Shown here: positions 8,118 through 17,509 of the stretch, piece by piece
How the letters are laid out: each line of letters opens with the position of its first letter
Numbering within the stretch: position 1 is the stretch's first letter
NCBI GenBank assembly: GCA_965246915.1
Contig: CBDFGB010000010.1
Location: forward strand, 124,001 to 188,000
Direction of reading: 5' to 3'
DNA: 64,000 bases
DNA from: CAVRQM01 sp965246915
GTDB lineage: Bacteria > Pseudomonadota > Alphaproteobacteria > Acetobacterales > Acetobacteraceae
Program-made: the position numbers and the translations under genes
The notes under the pieces: model-generated
What the model was told of the DNA's origin: nothing
Seen by the model: only the letters and a program-made list of their open reading frames with translations
Database searches by the model: none

Positions 8118-9243
8118 CCTGGCGCCGGCGGGTATGGCGCAAGCTGTCGGGGTGCGGCCGGGCGGGTCGGGAGCCGGCACGGTCGCCCGCGTCATGATCG
8201 TCGACGATTCCGCGGTGATCCGTGGCGCGATGGCGCGAATGCTGGCCGACGATCCGGCGATCCGCGTCGTCGCGCGGGCGGCGGACGGTACAACCGCTTT
8301 GGCCGCGGTGGCCGAGCAGGCGGTCGACGTCGTTATCCTCGATGTGGAAATGCCGGGCATGGACGGGATGGAGGCGCTGCCTCTGCTGTTGCGTGCCCGG
8401 CCCGGTCTGCGGGTCGTCATGGCCAGCGTCCTGACCACGCGCGGCGGTGCTACGACCTTGCGCGCGTTGCGGCTCGGGGCGGCCGACTACATCGCCAAGC
8501 CGGGGGCGGGCGATTTGGCGCAGGCCGCGTTCCGCCAGGAACTTCTCGCGAAGATCAAGGGGCTGGCACCCACCCTCGACGGTGCCGCCGGCAGGACCGC
8601 GCGTGCGCCTCCGCGTTTGGCCGCGCGCCCGACCCGGCCCGCCTCCCTGCTCGCGGTCGGCAGTTCGACGGGCGGCCCGCAGGCGTTGTTCGCACTGTTT
8701 CAGGCACTCGGGGCACAGGTCCCGGTACCGGTCGTGATCACCCAACACATGCCCGCGACCTTCATCCCGATCCTGGCGGAGCAGCTGCATCGCCTCGGCG
8801 CGATGCCCTGCCACGTCGCCGAGGCCGGCGGGCGGCTATTATCTGGCCACGCGTATATCGCGCCTGGCGATCGGCATTTGATCGTCAACCGGGCGGCCGA
8901 TGGGTTCGTGGCCGAACTGCTGGACGCGCCCCCGGAACATCATTGCCGGCCGGCAGTCGATCCGATGCTGCGCAGCGCGGCAATCGCCTCACAGGGGCGG
9001 ATGCTGGTCGTCATGCTGACTGGAATGGGCTCCGACGGATTGGCCGGCACCACCTCGGTCATCGCGGCGGGCGGCGCGGCGATGGCGCAGGACGAGGCCA
9101 GCAGCGTTGTGTGGGGCATGCCAGGCGCCGTGGCGCAGGCGGGCCTCTGCTTCGAGGTGGCGGCGATACCGGACCTTGCGCGCACCGCGCTTGGCCTATT
9201 GGCGGCGCGCCTGCCGCAGGTGCGGAGCTTGGGGGGACGATGA
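8110..9243 (+). CDS. cheB: Protein-glutamate methylesterase CheB
   Basis: 377 residues from GTG 8110, overlapping the end of cheW by 8 bp; ATG 8134 is an alternative, and no strong ribosome site decides between them. An N-terminal receiver (VMIVDDSAVIRG; phospho-Asp78 in ILDVEMPGMDG; the switch Thr in VLTTRGG; Lys in YIAKPG) is joined by a linker to a methylesterase domain. The esterase triad is visible: Ser in AVGSSTGGPQAL, His in VITQHMPATF, Asp in MTGMGSDGL. It removes methyl groups from, or deamidates, chemoreceptors in response to phosphorylation by CheA. Its TGA overlaps the ATG of cheR. Confidence 0.93.
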   Translation: MADLAPAGMAQAVGVRPGGSGAGTVARVMIVDDSAVIRGAMARMLADDPAIRVVARAADGTTALAAVAEQAVDVVILDVEMPGMDGMEALPLLLRARPGLRVVMASVLTTRGGATTLRALRLGAADYIAKPGAGDLAQAAFRQELLAKIKGLAPTLDGAAGRTARAPPRLAARPTRPASLLAVGSSTGGPQALFALFQALGAQVPVPVVITQHMPATFIPILAEQLHRLGAMPCHVAEAGGRLLSGHAYIAPGDRHLIVNRAADGFVAELLDAPPEHHCRPAVDPMLRSAAIASQGRMLVVMLTGMGSDGLAGTTSVIAAGGAAMAQDEASSVVWGMPGAVAQAGLCFEVAAIPDLARTALGLLAARLPQVRSLGGR

Positions 9244-10079
9244 AGGCGGAGTCATTCGACAGGCTGGCCGCTGTGCTGATGCGGCGGTCCGGCCACGTGC
9301 TCGGCCCGGACAAGCTCTATCTGGTCCAGGCAAGGTTGCGCCCGATCCTGGCCAGTGCCGGGTTCGCCGACCTCGACCGCCTGGTGGAACGGGTCTGGGC
9401 CGAGCCCAACGGCCGCTTGAGCGACGAGGTGGTCGAAGCGATGACCACGAACGAGACGCTGTTCTTCCGTGACGGCCACCCGTTCGTGGACCTGGCCGAA
9501 CAGGTGCTGCCCCGGCTGGTGGCTGGCCGGCCAAAGGGCGCGACGTTGCGGCTCTGGTCCGCCGCCGCAAGCTTCGGCCAGGAGGCCTACACTCTTGCCA
9601 TGGTCGCGACCGAGCTTCGCTGGATGCTGGGCGAGCGCCGTGTCGAGATCATCGGGACCGATATCGCGGAATCAGCGCTGAAGCGGGCGCGGCTGGCCAC
9701 GTATACGGAATTCGAAGTTCAACGCGGCCTTTCGCCACAACGATGCGCCACGCATTTCCACCGCGTCGGCCAGGACTGGCGAGTGAATGACAATCTGCGC
9801 GCGATGGCCGATTTCCGGCAATTCAATCTACTGGGCGATCTGCGAGGCCTCGGCCGGTTCGACGTCATCTTCTGTCGCAACGTCCTGATCTATTTTGATC
9901 AGGAGACAAAGGCGCGGGTGCTCCGGGCCATGGCGGGCCAGTTGGCGGCGGACGGCGTGCTCTATCTCGGCGGCTCGGAGACGCTGCTGGGCCTCGACGT
10001 GCCGCTCCGCAAGCTGGAGCGCGGCCGCACCGGCTTCGCGCTGGACCCAGACCACGCGCGGAGCAGGCAGGCCGCCTGA
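9240..10079 (+). CDS. cheR: Chemoreceptor methyltransferase CheR
   Basis: 279 residues; the start ATG overlaps the cheB stop (ATGA). An N-terminal helical domain (LAAVLMRRSGHVL, MTTNETLFFRD) is followed by a class I SAM-methyltransferase domain: motif I reads LRLWSAAASFGQEAYTLAM, with Ala-Ala-Ser-Phe-Gly-Gln-Glu in place of the commoner Gly-Cys-Ser-Thr-Gly-Glu-Glu, then IIGTDIAESAL (acidic residue binding the SAM ribose) and DVIFCRNVLIYFD. It methylates glutamates on chemoreceptors, opposing CheB. It is the last gene of the operon; a 34-bp palindrome begins 6 bp after its stop. Confidence 0.92.
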   Translation: MKAESFDRLAAVLMRRSGHVLGPDKLYLVQARLRPILASAGFADLDRLVERVWAEPNGRLSDEVVEAMTTNETLFFRDGHPFVDLAEQVLPRLVAGRPKGATLRLWSAAASFGQEAYTLAMVATELRWMLGERRVEIIGTDIAESALKRARLATYTEFEVQRGLSPQRCATHFHRVGQDWRVNDNLRAMADFRQFNLLGDLRGLGRFDVIFCRNVLIYFDQETKARVLRAMAGQLAADGVLYLGGSETLLGLDVPLRKLERGRTGFALDPDHARSRQAA

Positions 10080-10084
10080 GCGGC

Positions 10085-10118
10085 GTCCGCGCGGACGCGC
10101 CGGCGCGTCCGCGCGGAC
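10085..10118. terminator. 34-bp perfect palindrome after cheR, probable terminator
   Basis: Two copies of the self-complementary 12-mer GTCCGCGCGGAC flank the self-complementary 10-mer GCGCCGGCGC, so all 34 bases form one perfect inverted repeat. It starts 6 bp after the cheR stop codon. As RNA it would make a very stable GC hairpin, consistent with transcription termination, although no run of U follows. Each 12-mer arm is also a palindrome on its own, so a protein-binding site is an alternative. Confidence 0.6.
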
Positions 10119-10187
10119 AAGACCCCGGAACGGACCCCCTTCATTCATCAAGTTGAGAACGAGACGGCGGCAGTGTAACGACGAGGC

Positions 10188-13100
10188 ATGGAGCCGCCCG
10201 TCGACCCAGCCGCCGACCCGCCCCCTGTTGGGGGGGCGCAATCACCGCCCGCCCTCCTTCTCGCCACCGCTCGGTCGTCGTTCAACGCGGCGCTTTGGCA
10301 GAACCACGTGCCGGTCCTGATCGAGGTCGTTTTCGTCAGCCTGCTCCTCGAGACTCTGGACGAAGTGACAATCGCGTTCGACGCCGAGCCAGCCGTCATG
10401 CGCCCGCGTCTGTGGCGCCTGCAAAACGTTCGGTCGGGCCAGAGACACGCCTTGCCCAATCTCGACGTGGACATGGACGGCGCGTTCCTCTCCAGCCTGA
10501 CCGAAAGCGTGCGCGGCCGGGTGCGGCTCGTCGCCCACGCCGGGGAGCGCCTGCTCGCCGAATGGCATCAGGACATTCGTGTCCTGGCGTATAACGAATG
10601 GGGCGGCACAGAGGGTATTCAGTCCGCCGCCCTCGTTCGTCGCGGACGGTCAGCGCATCCGCGCGCCGCGGCAGATCGTCGACCAGCAGCTGGCGACGTG
10701 CCTCGACCTGACCGTCCTGTTCTGCGCCTGTCTGGAATTCGCCGGCCTGCGCCCGCTCGTTGTGCTCACCGACCGGCACGCGTTCGCGGGCGTCTGGCTT
10801 GGCGAGCCAGATTTCGGCGCCTCCAGGGTGGACGATGCCGCCGGCCTGCGCACCCGCCTGCAGCTCGATGATCTGCTGCTCTTCGAGACGACACGCGCCG
10901 CCGTCACGCCTCGGGCCTAGTTCCGACAGGCCGGCGATCAGGGCGCGCATCATCTCGCCCCGGAAAGCGACGCTGGCTTCCGGGGGGTGATCGACATTCA
11001 TCGCGCCCGCCAGCGCAAGATCCTGCCGCTCGCCGCGATGGCCGGCGAAGCCTCCGCTCACGTGCTGGCGGAACTCGCCGCGCGGCCGCCGCTGCCGAGC
11101 CTGGAGGATGCCCCGCCGTTTCGGCAGGACACCTCGGTCGGCGAGGACGCGCCGGTCGCGACGCAGGACGACCGGCTGACGCGGTGGCGAAAACGCCTGC
11201 TCGACCTGTCGGGCCGCAACCGCCTGCTGAACCTGCCGACGTCAGGGGCGACGGTGCTGCCCATCGACTGCCCCGACGCAGGGGTCCTCGAGGACGTGCT
11301 GGCCGGCATGCGGAGCCAGCCGCGCGCCGCGCCACTGCGTTTCCGGCCATGGCCCGACCTGATGGATGGCTTACGCCCTGCCTCATGATGAGCCCACTCT
11401 CGGTCGCCCAGTATCTGCCGACCGATGCGGCAGCGTTCGATCTCGTGATCTTCGACGAAGCCTCGCAAATCGCTACCTGGGACGCGATTGGAGCGATCGG
11501 CCGCGGTCAGCAGGTCGTGGTCGTGGGCGATCCCCGCCAGCTGCCGCCGACGAGTTTCTTCGCGCGCCGCCCGGATGAGGCGGACGACGATCGGGTCGAG
11601 ACCCAGGACCTGGAATCGATCCTCGACGAGTGCCTAGGCGTCGGGATGCCCTCGATCGAACTCACCTGGCACTATCGCAGCCGCCATGAGAGCCTGATCG
11701 CCTTCTCCAACCGGAAATACTACGGCGGCCGGCTGGTCACCTTCCCGTCGCCGGTGACCAACGACCGCGCGGTGTCGTTCCGGCACGTCGCGAACGGCGT
11801 CTACGGCCGGGGCGAAAGCCGCACCAACGAGATCGAGGCCCGGGCGGTGGTCGCCGAGGCGCTGGCGATCCTGCGGGCGGAACCACCCCGCTCGCTCGGC
11901 ATCGTGACGTTCAACGCCGAACAGCAATCGCTGGTCGAGGATCTCATGGACCGTGCGCGCGCCGAGGATCCGGCGCTCGAGCACTGGTTCGCCGAGGATG
12001 CCGCCGAGCCGGTCATGATCAAGAACCTCGAAGGCGTACAGGGCGAAGAACGCGACGTGATGCTGTTCTCGCTGACCTATGGCCCGGACGCGACCGGCCG
12101 GTCGTCGGTTAATTTCGGCCCGCTGAACCAGGCCGGTGGCGAACGCCGGCTGAACGTGGCCGTCACCCGCGCGCGCGAGGCGCTGATCGTGTTCGGCAGC
12201 CTGCGGCCGGAACAGATCGACCTTTCGCGCACCCAGGCCGCTGGTGTTGCGGACCTAAAACTGTTCCTCGAGTTCGCCGACCGGGGCATCGGGGCGTTCG
12301 CGGCGGCGGCGAGCCGCCCGCTTGGCGATCACGAGAGCCCGTTCGAGATGCAGGTCGCGGCCTGGCTGCGTCGCAAGGCGTGGGTCACGCACCCGCAAAT
12401 CGGCGTATCCGGCTTTCGCATCGACCTCGGTGTCGTCGACCCAGACGCGCCAGGCCGTTTCCTGGCCGGCGTGGAGTGCGACGGGGCGACCTACCATAGC
12501 GGAGCCACGGCCCGCGATCGTGACCGGCTGCGGCAGGCGGTCTTGAAGGGGCTTGGCTGGACGATCCTTCGCGTGTGGTCCACCGACTGGTGGACGAACG
12601 CCGCGCGGGAGTCGGAACGTCTGCATCTGGCGCTGACGGCTGCCCTGCGGCAAGCGCGCGCCGAGCGTGACAGCGCGGACGCCGTCGTGGTGGCTCCCGA
12701 TGTGCGGGCGCTCGACGCGCCCACGGACCCGTCCGCCACGCCGCCGGCGCCCGACGCGGGCGAGGTGCTCGCCGCCGACGGCGCCCGGTTCCACGATCCC
12801 GAGTATCGCGAGCACCTTGAGCGGATCGTCACCGATGCGCTCGCACGCATGGCCCCCGTGTTGGCGGATCGGCTGGCGCAACATGTGGCGCGGCTGCACG
12901 GTTTCGCCCGTACCGGACGGGACATCCGCGAAAAGGTGCTGGCCGTGTTGCCGGTCGACAGCGCACGCAGTGTCGAGACGGTCGGGACATTCATCTGGCC
13001 ACCGGGCGTCTCGCCGGCAGCGTGGGACAGGTTTCGCGGCCCTGCATCCGGGGAGACGGGCGATCCGGGAGACATTCCGATAGAGGAACTGACCGTACTG

Positions 13101-13235
13101 GCGCGCGCAGCCCGACGCCTTCACCCAGAGCGCGAACGCGCGGTGCTGGCGATGCGCGACGCGTGCGGATTGAAGCGATTGAGCGAGCCCGCACGCATCC
13201 GATGCCTGGAGGCGATCGCCGCGGCCGTTGACTAA
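10188..13235 (+). pseudogene. Decayed DUF4011/DUF3320 superfamily 1 helicase-nuclease
   Basis: Pieces of one very large gene remain in order. 10188-10605: N-terminal part up to IRVLAYNEWGG. 10620-10917 in another frame: a transglutaminase-like stretch (LATCLDLTVLFCACLE, RHAFAGVWL). An in-frame TAG at 10918 interrupts it, then IDIHRARQRKILPLA and the DUF4011 signature WRKRLLDLSGRNRLLNLP up to about 11365. The reading then jumps, with a frame change, to TPCLMMSPLSVAQYLP, so the Walker A half of the helicase is missing. From there to 13235 the helicase motifs (IFDEASQI, VVVGDPRQLPPTSFF, NVAVTRAREALIVFG), a Vsr/DUF559-like nuclease (FRIDLGVVDPD, GVECDGATYHS) and DUF3320 are open. Intact relatives are roughly 1,700-2,000 residues. 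Two deletions plus a nonsense codon make function unlikely, though the C-terminal piece could still be translated from an internal start. Confidence 0.85.
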
Positions 13236-13325
13236 AGGCTCGGCGGCGCTTCGGTCAGTTCCGCGTGATCGTCAATCGCCTAGAGGGCGCATTCAGCGGA
13301 CGTTCACCGGTTCGCTCGAAACTGA

Positions 13326-13345
13326 GACTCCTTCTCAGGGGAGTC
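13326..13345 (+). promoter_or_regulatory. Hairpin covering the ribosome-binding site of the esterase gene
   Basis: GACTCC (13326-13331) pairs with GGAGTC (13340-13345) around an 8-base loop. The likely ribosome-binding sequence AGGGGAG (13337-13343), 9 bases before the ATG at 13353, lies partly in the 3' arm. Folding would limit ribosome access. Six base pairs is modest, so regulation is only a possibility. Confidence 0.35.
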
Positions 13346-13352
13346 AAAATTC

Positions 13353-14357
13353 ATGTCAAATCTCTACCGCCCTCACTCCGTCGTCGCGTGCGTTGCGGCC
13401 GCCATTGCGCTCATGGCGAGCCCTTTTGCCGCGTCCGCAGGCCAGGTCGGCACACCCGGGCCATATACCGTGACGGTGATGAAGGCCCGGAAATTCGCCA
13501 CGCCTGCCGCCGACACCATGATTGAGTGCAAGCCGACCGCGACACCGGGGCATTTCGCGGGACCGCTGCCAGCGATGATGCTGATCCATGGCGGTGCCTG
13601 GAGCGGCGGCTCGAATGCCATCGGGCCGGGCTACACGGGCTCCGTGGCGGCTTGGTGCGAGCTCTGGGCGTCCTGGGGGTTCGACGCCTTCGCGGTCGGC
13701 TACCGGCTGACCAAGGTGGCGCCCTGGCCCGCGCAGATCGTCGACGTGCAGGCGGCGATCCGCTGGGTGCGCGCGAACGCCTCGAGCCTCAACGTCAACC
13801 CGAAGATGGTCGTCGCAAACGGCGATTCGGCGGGGGGGCAGCTCGCGATGGTGGCGGGATACAGTTACGCCACCATTCCGGGCGATCTTGCGAGCGACAA
13901 TCTCAACGCCAACCCACAGCCGGATCTGGTCATCAGTCAGTTTGGCCCGTGGACTTTCGGTCCCTACCGTCCGGACGGAGCGCCTCCAGTGCGCGCACTG
14001 GACTACGCGCAAAGCCTGTTGCTAGCGGGCGCCGACGGACGCACCAAGGTGTCGACGCCCCCCACGCTCTTCGTGCAAGGAACTCGCGACACGACGGTCA
14101 ATCAATGCAGCCAAAGCATTCCGGCGCACAAATTCTTCCAGGCGAACCGCCGCCCGTCATACTACCTATCGTTCGCCGCGGGACATGAGTTCACAGGTCT
14201 AAACGGCCCGACCTGGAACCCGCTCGTCAGCTCGGTGCAGATGCGCACGATAAGTTTTGCCTACGACGCGGCGCATGCGGCGGGGGTGCTTCCCGAGAGC
14301 GAGGTGGGGCCGGTGCTGGACTACGCGGACGACGCGCTGCCGGTCGGATGTCCCTAA
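13353..14357 (+). CDS. Secreted alpha/beta-hydrolase (esterase/lipase type)
   Basis: 334 residues with a clear Sec signal peptide (VACVAAAIALMASPFAASAG, cut near residue 30). The esterase fold markers are all present: oxyanion loop HGG at 79-81, nucleophile Ser159 in NGDSAGGQLA, Asp246 in QGTRDTTV and His278 in AAGHEF. The order and spacing resemble BD-FAE/carboxylesterase-type enzymes with the HGG and GDSAGG motifs. It likely works in the periplasm or outside the cell on an ester whose nature cannot be read. It stands alone, after the helicase pseudogene and before a hairpin terminator shared with the convergent ABC-F gene. Confidence 0.85.
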   Translation: MSNLYRPHSVVACVAAAIALMASPFAASAGQVGTPGPYTVTVMKARKFATPAADTMIECKPTATPGHFAGPLPAMMLIHGGAWSGGSNAIGPGYTGSVAAWCELWASWGFDAFAVGYRLTKVAPWPAQIVDVQAAIRWVRANASSLNVNPKMVVANGDSAGGQLAMVAGYSYATIPGDLASDNLNANPQPDLVISQFGPWTFGPYRPDGAPPVRALDYAQSLLLAGADGRTKVSTPPTLFVQGTRDTTVNQCSQSIPAHKFFQANRRPSYYLSFAAGHEFTGLNGPTWNPLVSSVQMRTISFAYDAAHAAGVLPESEVGPVLDYADDALPVGCP

Positions 14358-14387
14358 TCGCTAACGGTGTTCGGACGCACGCGACGT

Positions 14388-14422
14388 CACCCCGCCATCT
14401 TCTCGTGTGAGAGGGCGGGGTG
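14388..14422. terminator. Bidirectional hairpin terminator between esterase and ABC-F genes
   Basis: CACCCCGCC at 14388-14396 pairs perfectly with GGCGGGGTG at 14414-14422 around a 17-base loop. It lies in the 85-bp gap between two convergent genes, 30 bp after the esterase stop, so it could serve both. There is no clear U tract. Confidence 0.55.
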
Positions 14423-14442
14423 AGCGCATTGCGTGGGCCGAC

Positions 14443-16305
14443 CTAAGCCTCCTCCAGCGCCTCGGCGACCTCGAGCCATTCCGCTTCCGCCGCCTCAGTC
14501 TCGCGGCCGATCGCGGCGATCCTGGTCTGCGCGGCGGTGACCTCCGCCACTCTCGCAGCGACATACAATGCGGGGTCGGCGAGCAACGCTTCGAGCCGTC
14601 CCCGTTCCGCCGCCAGCTTTGCCAGCTTCGCCTCGGCATCCTTCACACGCCTTCGAAGCGGTGCGGTCGATACCCGCGCCTCCGCCCGCTCCCGCCGCTC
14701 ATCGCGCCGGCCTACCACCTCGCGCGAGGTGGCGGGACGCGCCCGCTCCACCAGCAGCGCGCGGTAGTCGTCCAGATCGCCCTCGAACGGTTTGACCGTC
14801 CCGTCGGCCACCAGCCACAGGCGGTCCGCGACCAATTCGACCAGATGCGGATCGTGGGTGATCAGGAGCACCGCGCCGGAGAACTCCGACAGCGCGCGGA
14901 CCAACGCCTCGCGAGCATCGATATCGAGATGGTTTGTCGGCTCGTCCAGGATCAGCAAATGCGGCGCGTCACGGGTGGCCAGCGCCAGCAACAGCCGCGC
15001 CTTCTCGCCGCCGGACAGGCTCGCGACCGGCGTATCTGCGCGCGCCGCATCCAGCCCGAACCGAGCGAGTTGCGCCCGCACCTGCGGCGGCACGGCACGC
15101 GGCATGGCGCGGCCCATGTGCGCGACCGGCGACTCGCCCGGCGTCAGCTCGTCGGTCTGGTGCTGCGCGAAATAGCCAACGCGCAGCTTAGGCCCGCGAA
15201 CCATCCTGCCGGACAACGGCTCCAGCCGTCCGGCCAGCAACTTCGCCAAAGTCGACTTGCCGTTGCCGTTGGCACCCAGCAGCGCGATCCGGTCATCCAT
15301 GTCGACGCGCAACGACAGCCCGCGCAAGACGACGCGTCCGTCATAGCCGATATCGACTCGTTCCAGTGTCAGCACGGGCGGCGAGATCGGCACCGGCTCG
15401 GGGAACGAGAATTTCGTGGGCGTGTCCTCGACCACCGCTTCGATCACCGGGAGGCGCGCAATCGCCTTGAGCCGGGCCTGCGCCTGACGCGCTTTCGTGG
15501 CCTTCGCGCGAAATCGGTCGACGAAAGCTTGTAGGTGCGCGCGCTGCTCGGCCACCTTCTCGGCCGCGCGCGTCTGCTGCATCGCCCGCTCGGTGCGGAT
15601 GCGCACGAAGGCGTCGAAGCCCCCGGGCGTGAGCGACAGCTTGCCGCCGTCCAGATGCGCGATGGCCTCGACCGCGCGGTCGAGCAAGCCGCGATCATGG
15701 GAGACGATGATTGCGCCGCCCGGGAAACGGGACAGCCAACCCTCCAGCCACATCGTCGCCTCCAGATCGAGGTGGTTGGTCGGCTCGTCCAGCAGGAGCA
15801 GGTCCGGCTGCGCGAACAGCGCCGCGGCCAGCGCCACGCGCATCCGCCAGCCGCCCGAGAAACTGCCGACCGGCCGCGCCTGCGCGATGGCGTCGAACCC
15901 GAGCCCGGCCAAGATGGCGGCCGCTCGCGCCGGCGCGCTGTCCGCGTCGATCGCGACCAGCCGCTCATGTACCTCGGCCAGCCGTGCGGGCTCGTGGCTT
16001 GACTCCGCTTCGGCCAGCAACGCCACCCGCTCGACATCGGCCGCCAAAACGATGTCGACCAATGACGACTCGCCCTCCGGCGCCTCCTGCCGCACCTGTC
16101 CCAGTCGCGCGCGGGTCGCCAACCGGATGTCGCCACCATCCACCGCGAGGTCGCCGGCAATGGCCTTCAGCAGCGTCGACTTCCCCGCGCCGTTGCGGCC
16201 GACCAGGCCGATCCTGCGTCCGGGCTCGACCGTCAGGCTCGCCCGGTCAAGCAGTGTCCGGCCGGCGACCCGGATCGTGATGTCGCGAAGCGTGAGCAGG
16301 CTCAT
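14443..16305 (-). CDS. ABC-F family ATPase (ribosome-associated type)
   Basis: 620 residues with two ATP-binding cassettes on one chain and no membrane segment, the ABC-F hallmark. Cassette 1: GRNGAGKST (about 37-45), signature FSGGW, Walker B LLLLDEPTNHLD. Cassette 2: GANGNGKST, signature LSGGEKARLLLA, LILDEPTNHLD. Between them is a charged, basic linker (FVDRFRAKATKARQAQARLK), the P-site tRNA interaction motif, and a C-terminal coiled-coil extension (DAEAKLAKLAAERGRLEALL). Such proteins bind the ribosomal E site and ease translation stalls. The architecture is closest to YheS or Uup-like ABC-F proteins; I do not assign one. Its start ATG overlaps the stop of the upstream zinc peptidase gene (ATGA). 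Confidence 0.9.
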   Translation of the reverse strand: MSLLTLRDITIRVAGRTLLDRASLTVEPGRRIGLVGRNGAGKSTLLKAIAGDLAVDGGDIRLATRARLGQVRQEAPEGESSLVDIVLAADVERVALLAEAESSHEPARLAEVHERLVAIDADSAPARAAAILAGLGFDAIAQARPVGSFSGGWRMRVALAAALFAQPDLLLLDEPTNHLDLEATMWLEGWLSRFPGGAIIVSHDRGLLDRAVEAIAHLDGGKLSLTPGGFDAFVRIRTERAMQQTRAAEKVAEQRAHLQAFVDRFRAKATKARQAQARLKAIARLPVIEAVVEDTPTKFSFPEPVPISPPVLTLERVDIGYDGRVVLRGLSLRVDMDDRIALLGANGNGKSTLAKLLAGRLEPLSGRMVRGPKLRVGYFAQHQTDELTPGESPVAHMGRAMPRAVPPQVRAQLARFGLDAARADTPVASLSGGEKARLLLALATRDAPHLLILDEPTNHLDIDAREALVRALSEFSGAVLLITHDPHLVELVADRLWLVADGTVKPFEGDLDDYRALLVERARPATSREVVGRRDERRERAEARVSTAPLRRRVKDAEAKLAKLAAERGRLEALLADPALYVAARVAEVTAAQTRIAAIGRETEAAEAEWLEVAEALEEA

Positions 16306-17381
16306 GAGGGAGCGGAGAATACTCCGTCCGCCGCGCCCTGCACCAGTTCATGGATGAACTGCAGTTTGTCCACCACCGCCGGTGAGACGACGAACGGATA
16401 CAGGTCGGTGTTGCCCATGCTGCGGTTGAGGCTGTTGACCGCGTAGGTCACCGGCAGCCAATCGTCGATCAAGCGCTGCGCGTCCGGCGCGCGATACGGG
16501 TCGAAGCCGATCTCGCTGGTCAACGCCAAATTCCCCCGCGCGGCCTCGGGCGCGACCTTCATGCCGAACGCGGCGGCGGTCTCCAGCGTATCGACGATGT
16601 GCAGGTAGTGTGCCCAGGTCTCCGCAAAATCCTCCCACGGATGCATCGTGGCATAGGCGCTGATGAAGCTTTGCTGCCAGTCGGACGGGGCACCGTCGCG
16701 GTAATGCCGGGTCAGCGCGTCCTCGTAACTCGCGGTGTCGTCACCGAACACCGCGCGACAGGCATCGAGCCGGCCGCCGTCGCGGACCAGGCGATCCCAA
16801 TAATAGTGCCCGACCTCGTGGCGAAAATGGCCGAGCAATGTGCGATATGGCTCTTGCATCTGTTCACGCAGGGCGGTGCGTTCGGCCTCGTCGCCTTCCT
16901 TGAGCGCCAGCGTGATCAGTCCGTTCTCATGGCCCGTCATGACCTTCGGGCCCCTGGAGTTCGGCATGTCGGCGAGGAAGTCGAACAGCAGGGGCTCGTC
17001 GGCCTCGCCCTCGGCCGGCGTCGGCAGGCGCCATTTCAGTAGCGCGTAGAACAGCCGGTGCTTGGCAAGTTCGATCTGCCGCCAGCGTCGCAGGTTCTCG
17101 GCCACCGACACGTCGGGAATGGTTTGGTTGTGCTTGCAGGCGAGGCACAGCGGCGGCCCATCCGCATCGACCAGCCAGTTGCAGGCGGCATGCTCCGCAT
17201 TGGCGCAGAATCGCACCGTAACGCTTGGCGCGGACAGCGTGGTGAAGGCGTCGCCGTCCGCCTCCAGCGCGGTCAGCGTCTCGCGCTCCGGCAGATAGCC
17301 GAGGCGATGGCCGCACGACTCGCAGACGGTGTTCTCGAAATAGAGCAAATTGCCGCAGGCTTGGCACGCGAAGAGCTTCAT
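16302..17381 (-). CDS. Zinc-ribbon / putative zinc-binding metallopeptidase
   Basis: 359 residues. The N-terminus is a zinc ribbon (CQACGNLLYFENTVCESCG), with a second pair of Cys later (CNWL, CLACKHN). The body matches the family of putative zinc-binding peptidases with an HExxH motif: FRHEVGHYYWD, and a downstream EDFAETWAHYLHI that can supply the third ligand. No signal peptide, so cytosolic. The substrate is unknown. It is cotranscribed with the ABC-F gene through a 4-base overlap, a pairing that may link both to translation or protein quality control, which is inference only. Confidence 0.8.
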   Translation of the reverse strand: MKLFACQACGNLLYFENTVCESCGHRLGYLPERETLTALEADGDAFTTLSAPSVTVRFCANAEHAACNWLVDADGPPLCLACKHNQTIPDVSVAENLRRWRQIELAKHRLFYALLKWRLPTPAEGEADEPLLFDFLADMPNSRGPKVMTGHENGLITLALKEGDEAERTALREQMQEPYRTLLGHFRHEVGHYYWDRLVRDGGRLDACRAVFGDDTASYEDALTRHYRDGAPSDWQQSFISAYATMHPWEDFAETWAHYLHIVDTLETAAAFGMKVAPEAARGNLALTSEIGFDPYRAPDAQRLIDDWLPVTYAVNSLNRSMGNTDLYPFVVSPAVVDKLQFIHELVQGAADGVFSAPS

Positions 17382-17509
17382 GTCGTCCCCGATGGTATGT
17401 CGCCGCGGTGCAACCGTGCGCCCGCCGGAAGGTTCCGCACGCCGCGGCTGGTCAGTCCGTCCGCCGCTGCCTATAAGCCCGGCACGTTTAGCAGACTTCA
17501 GGGGTTTCC

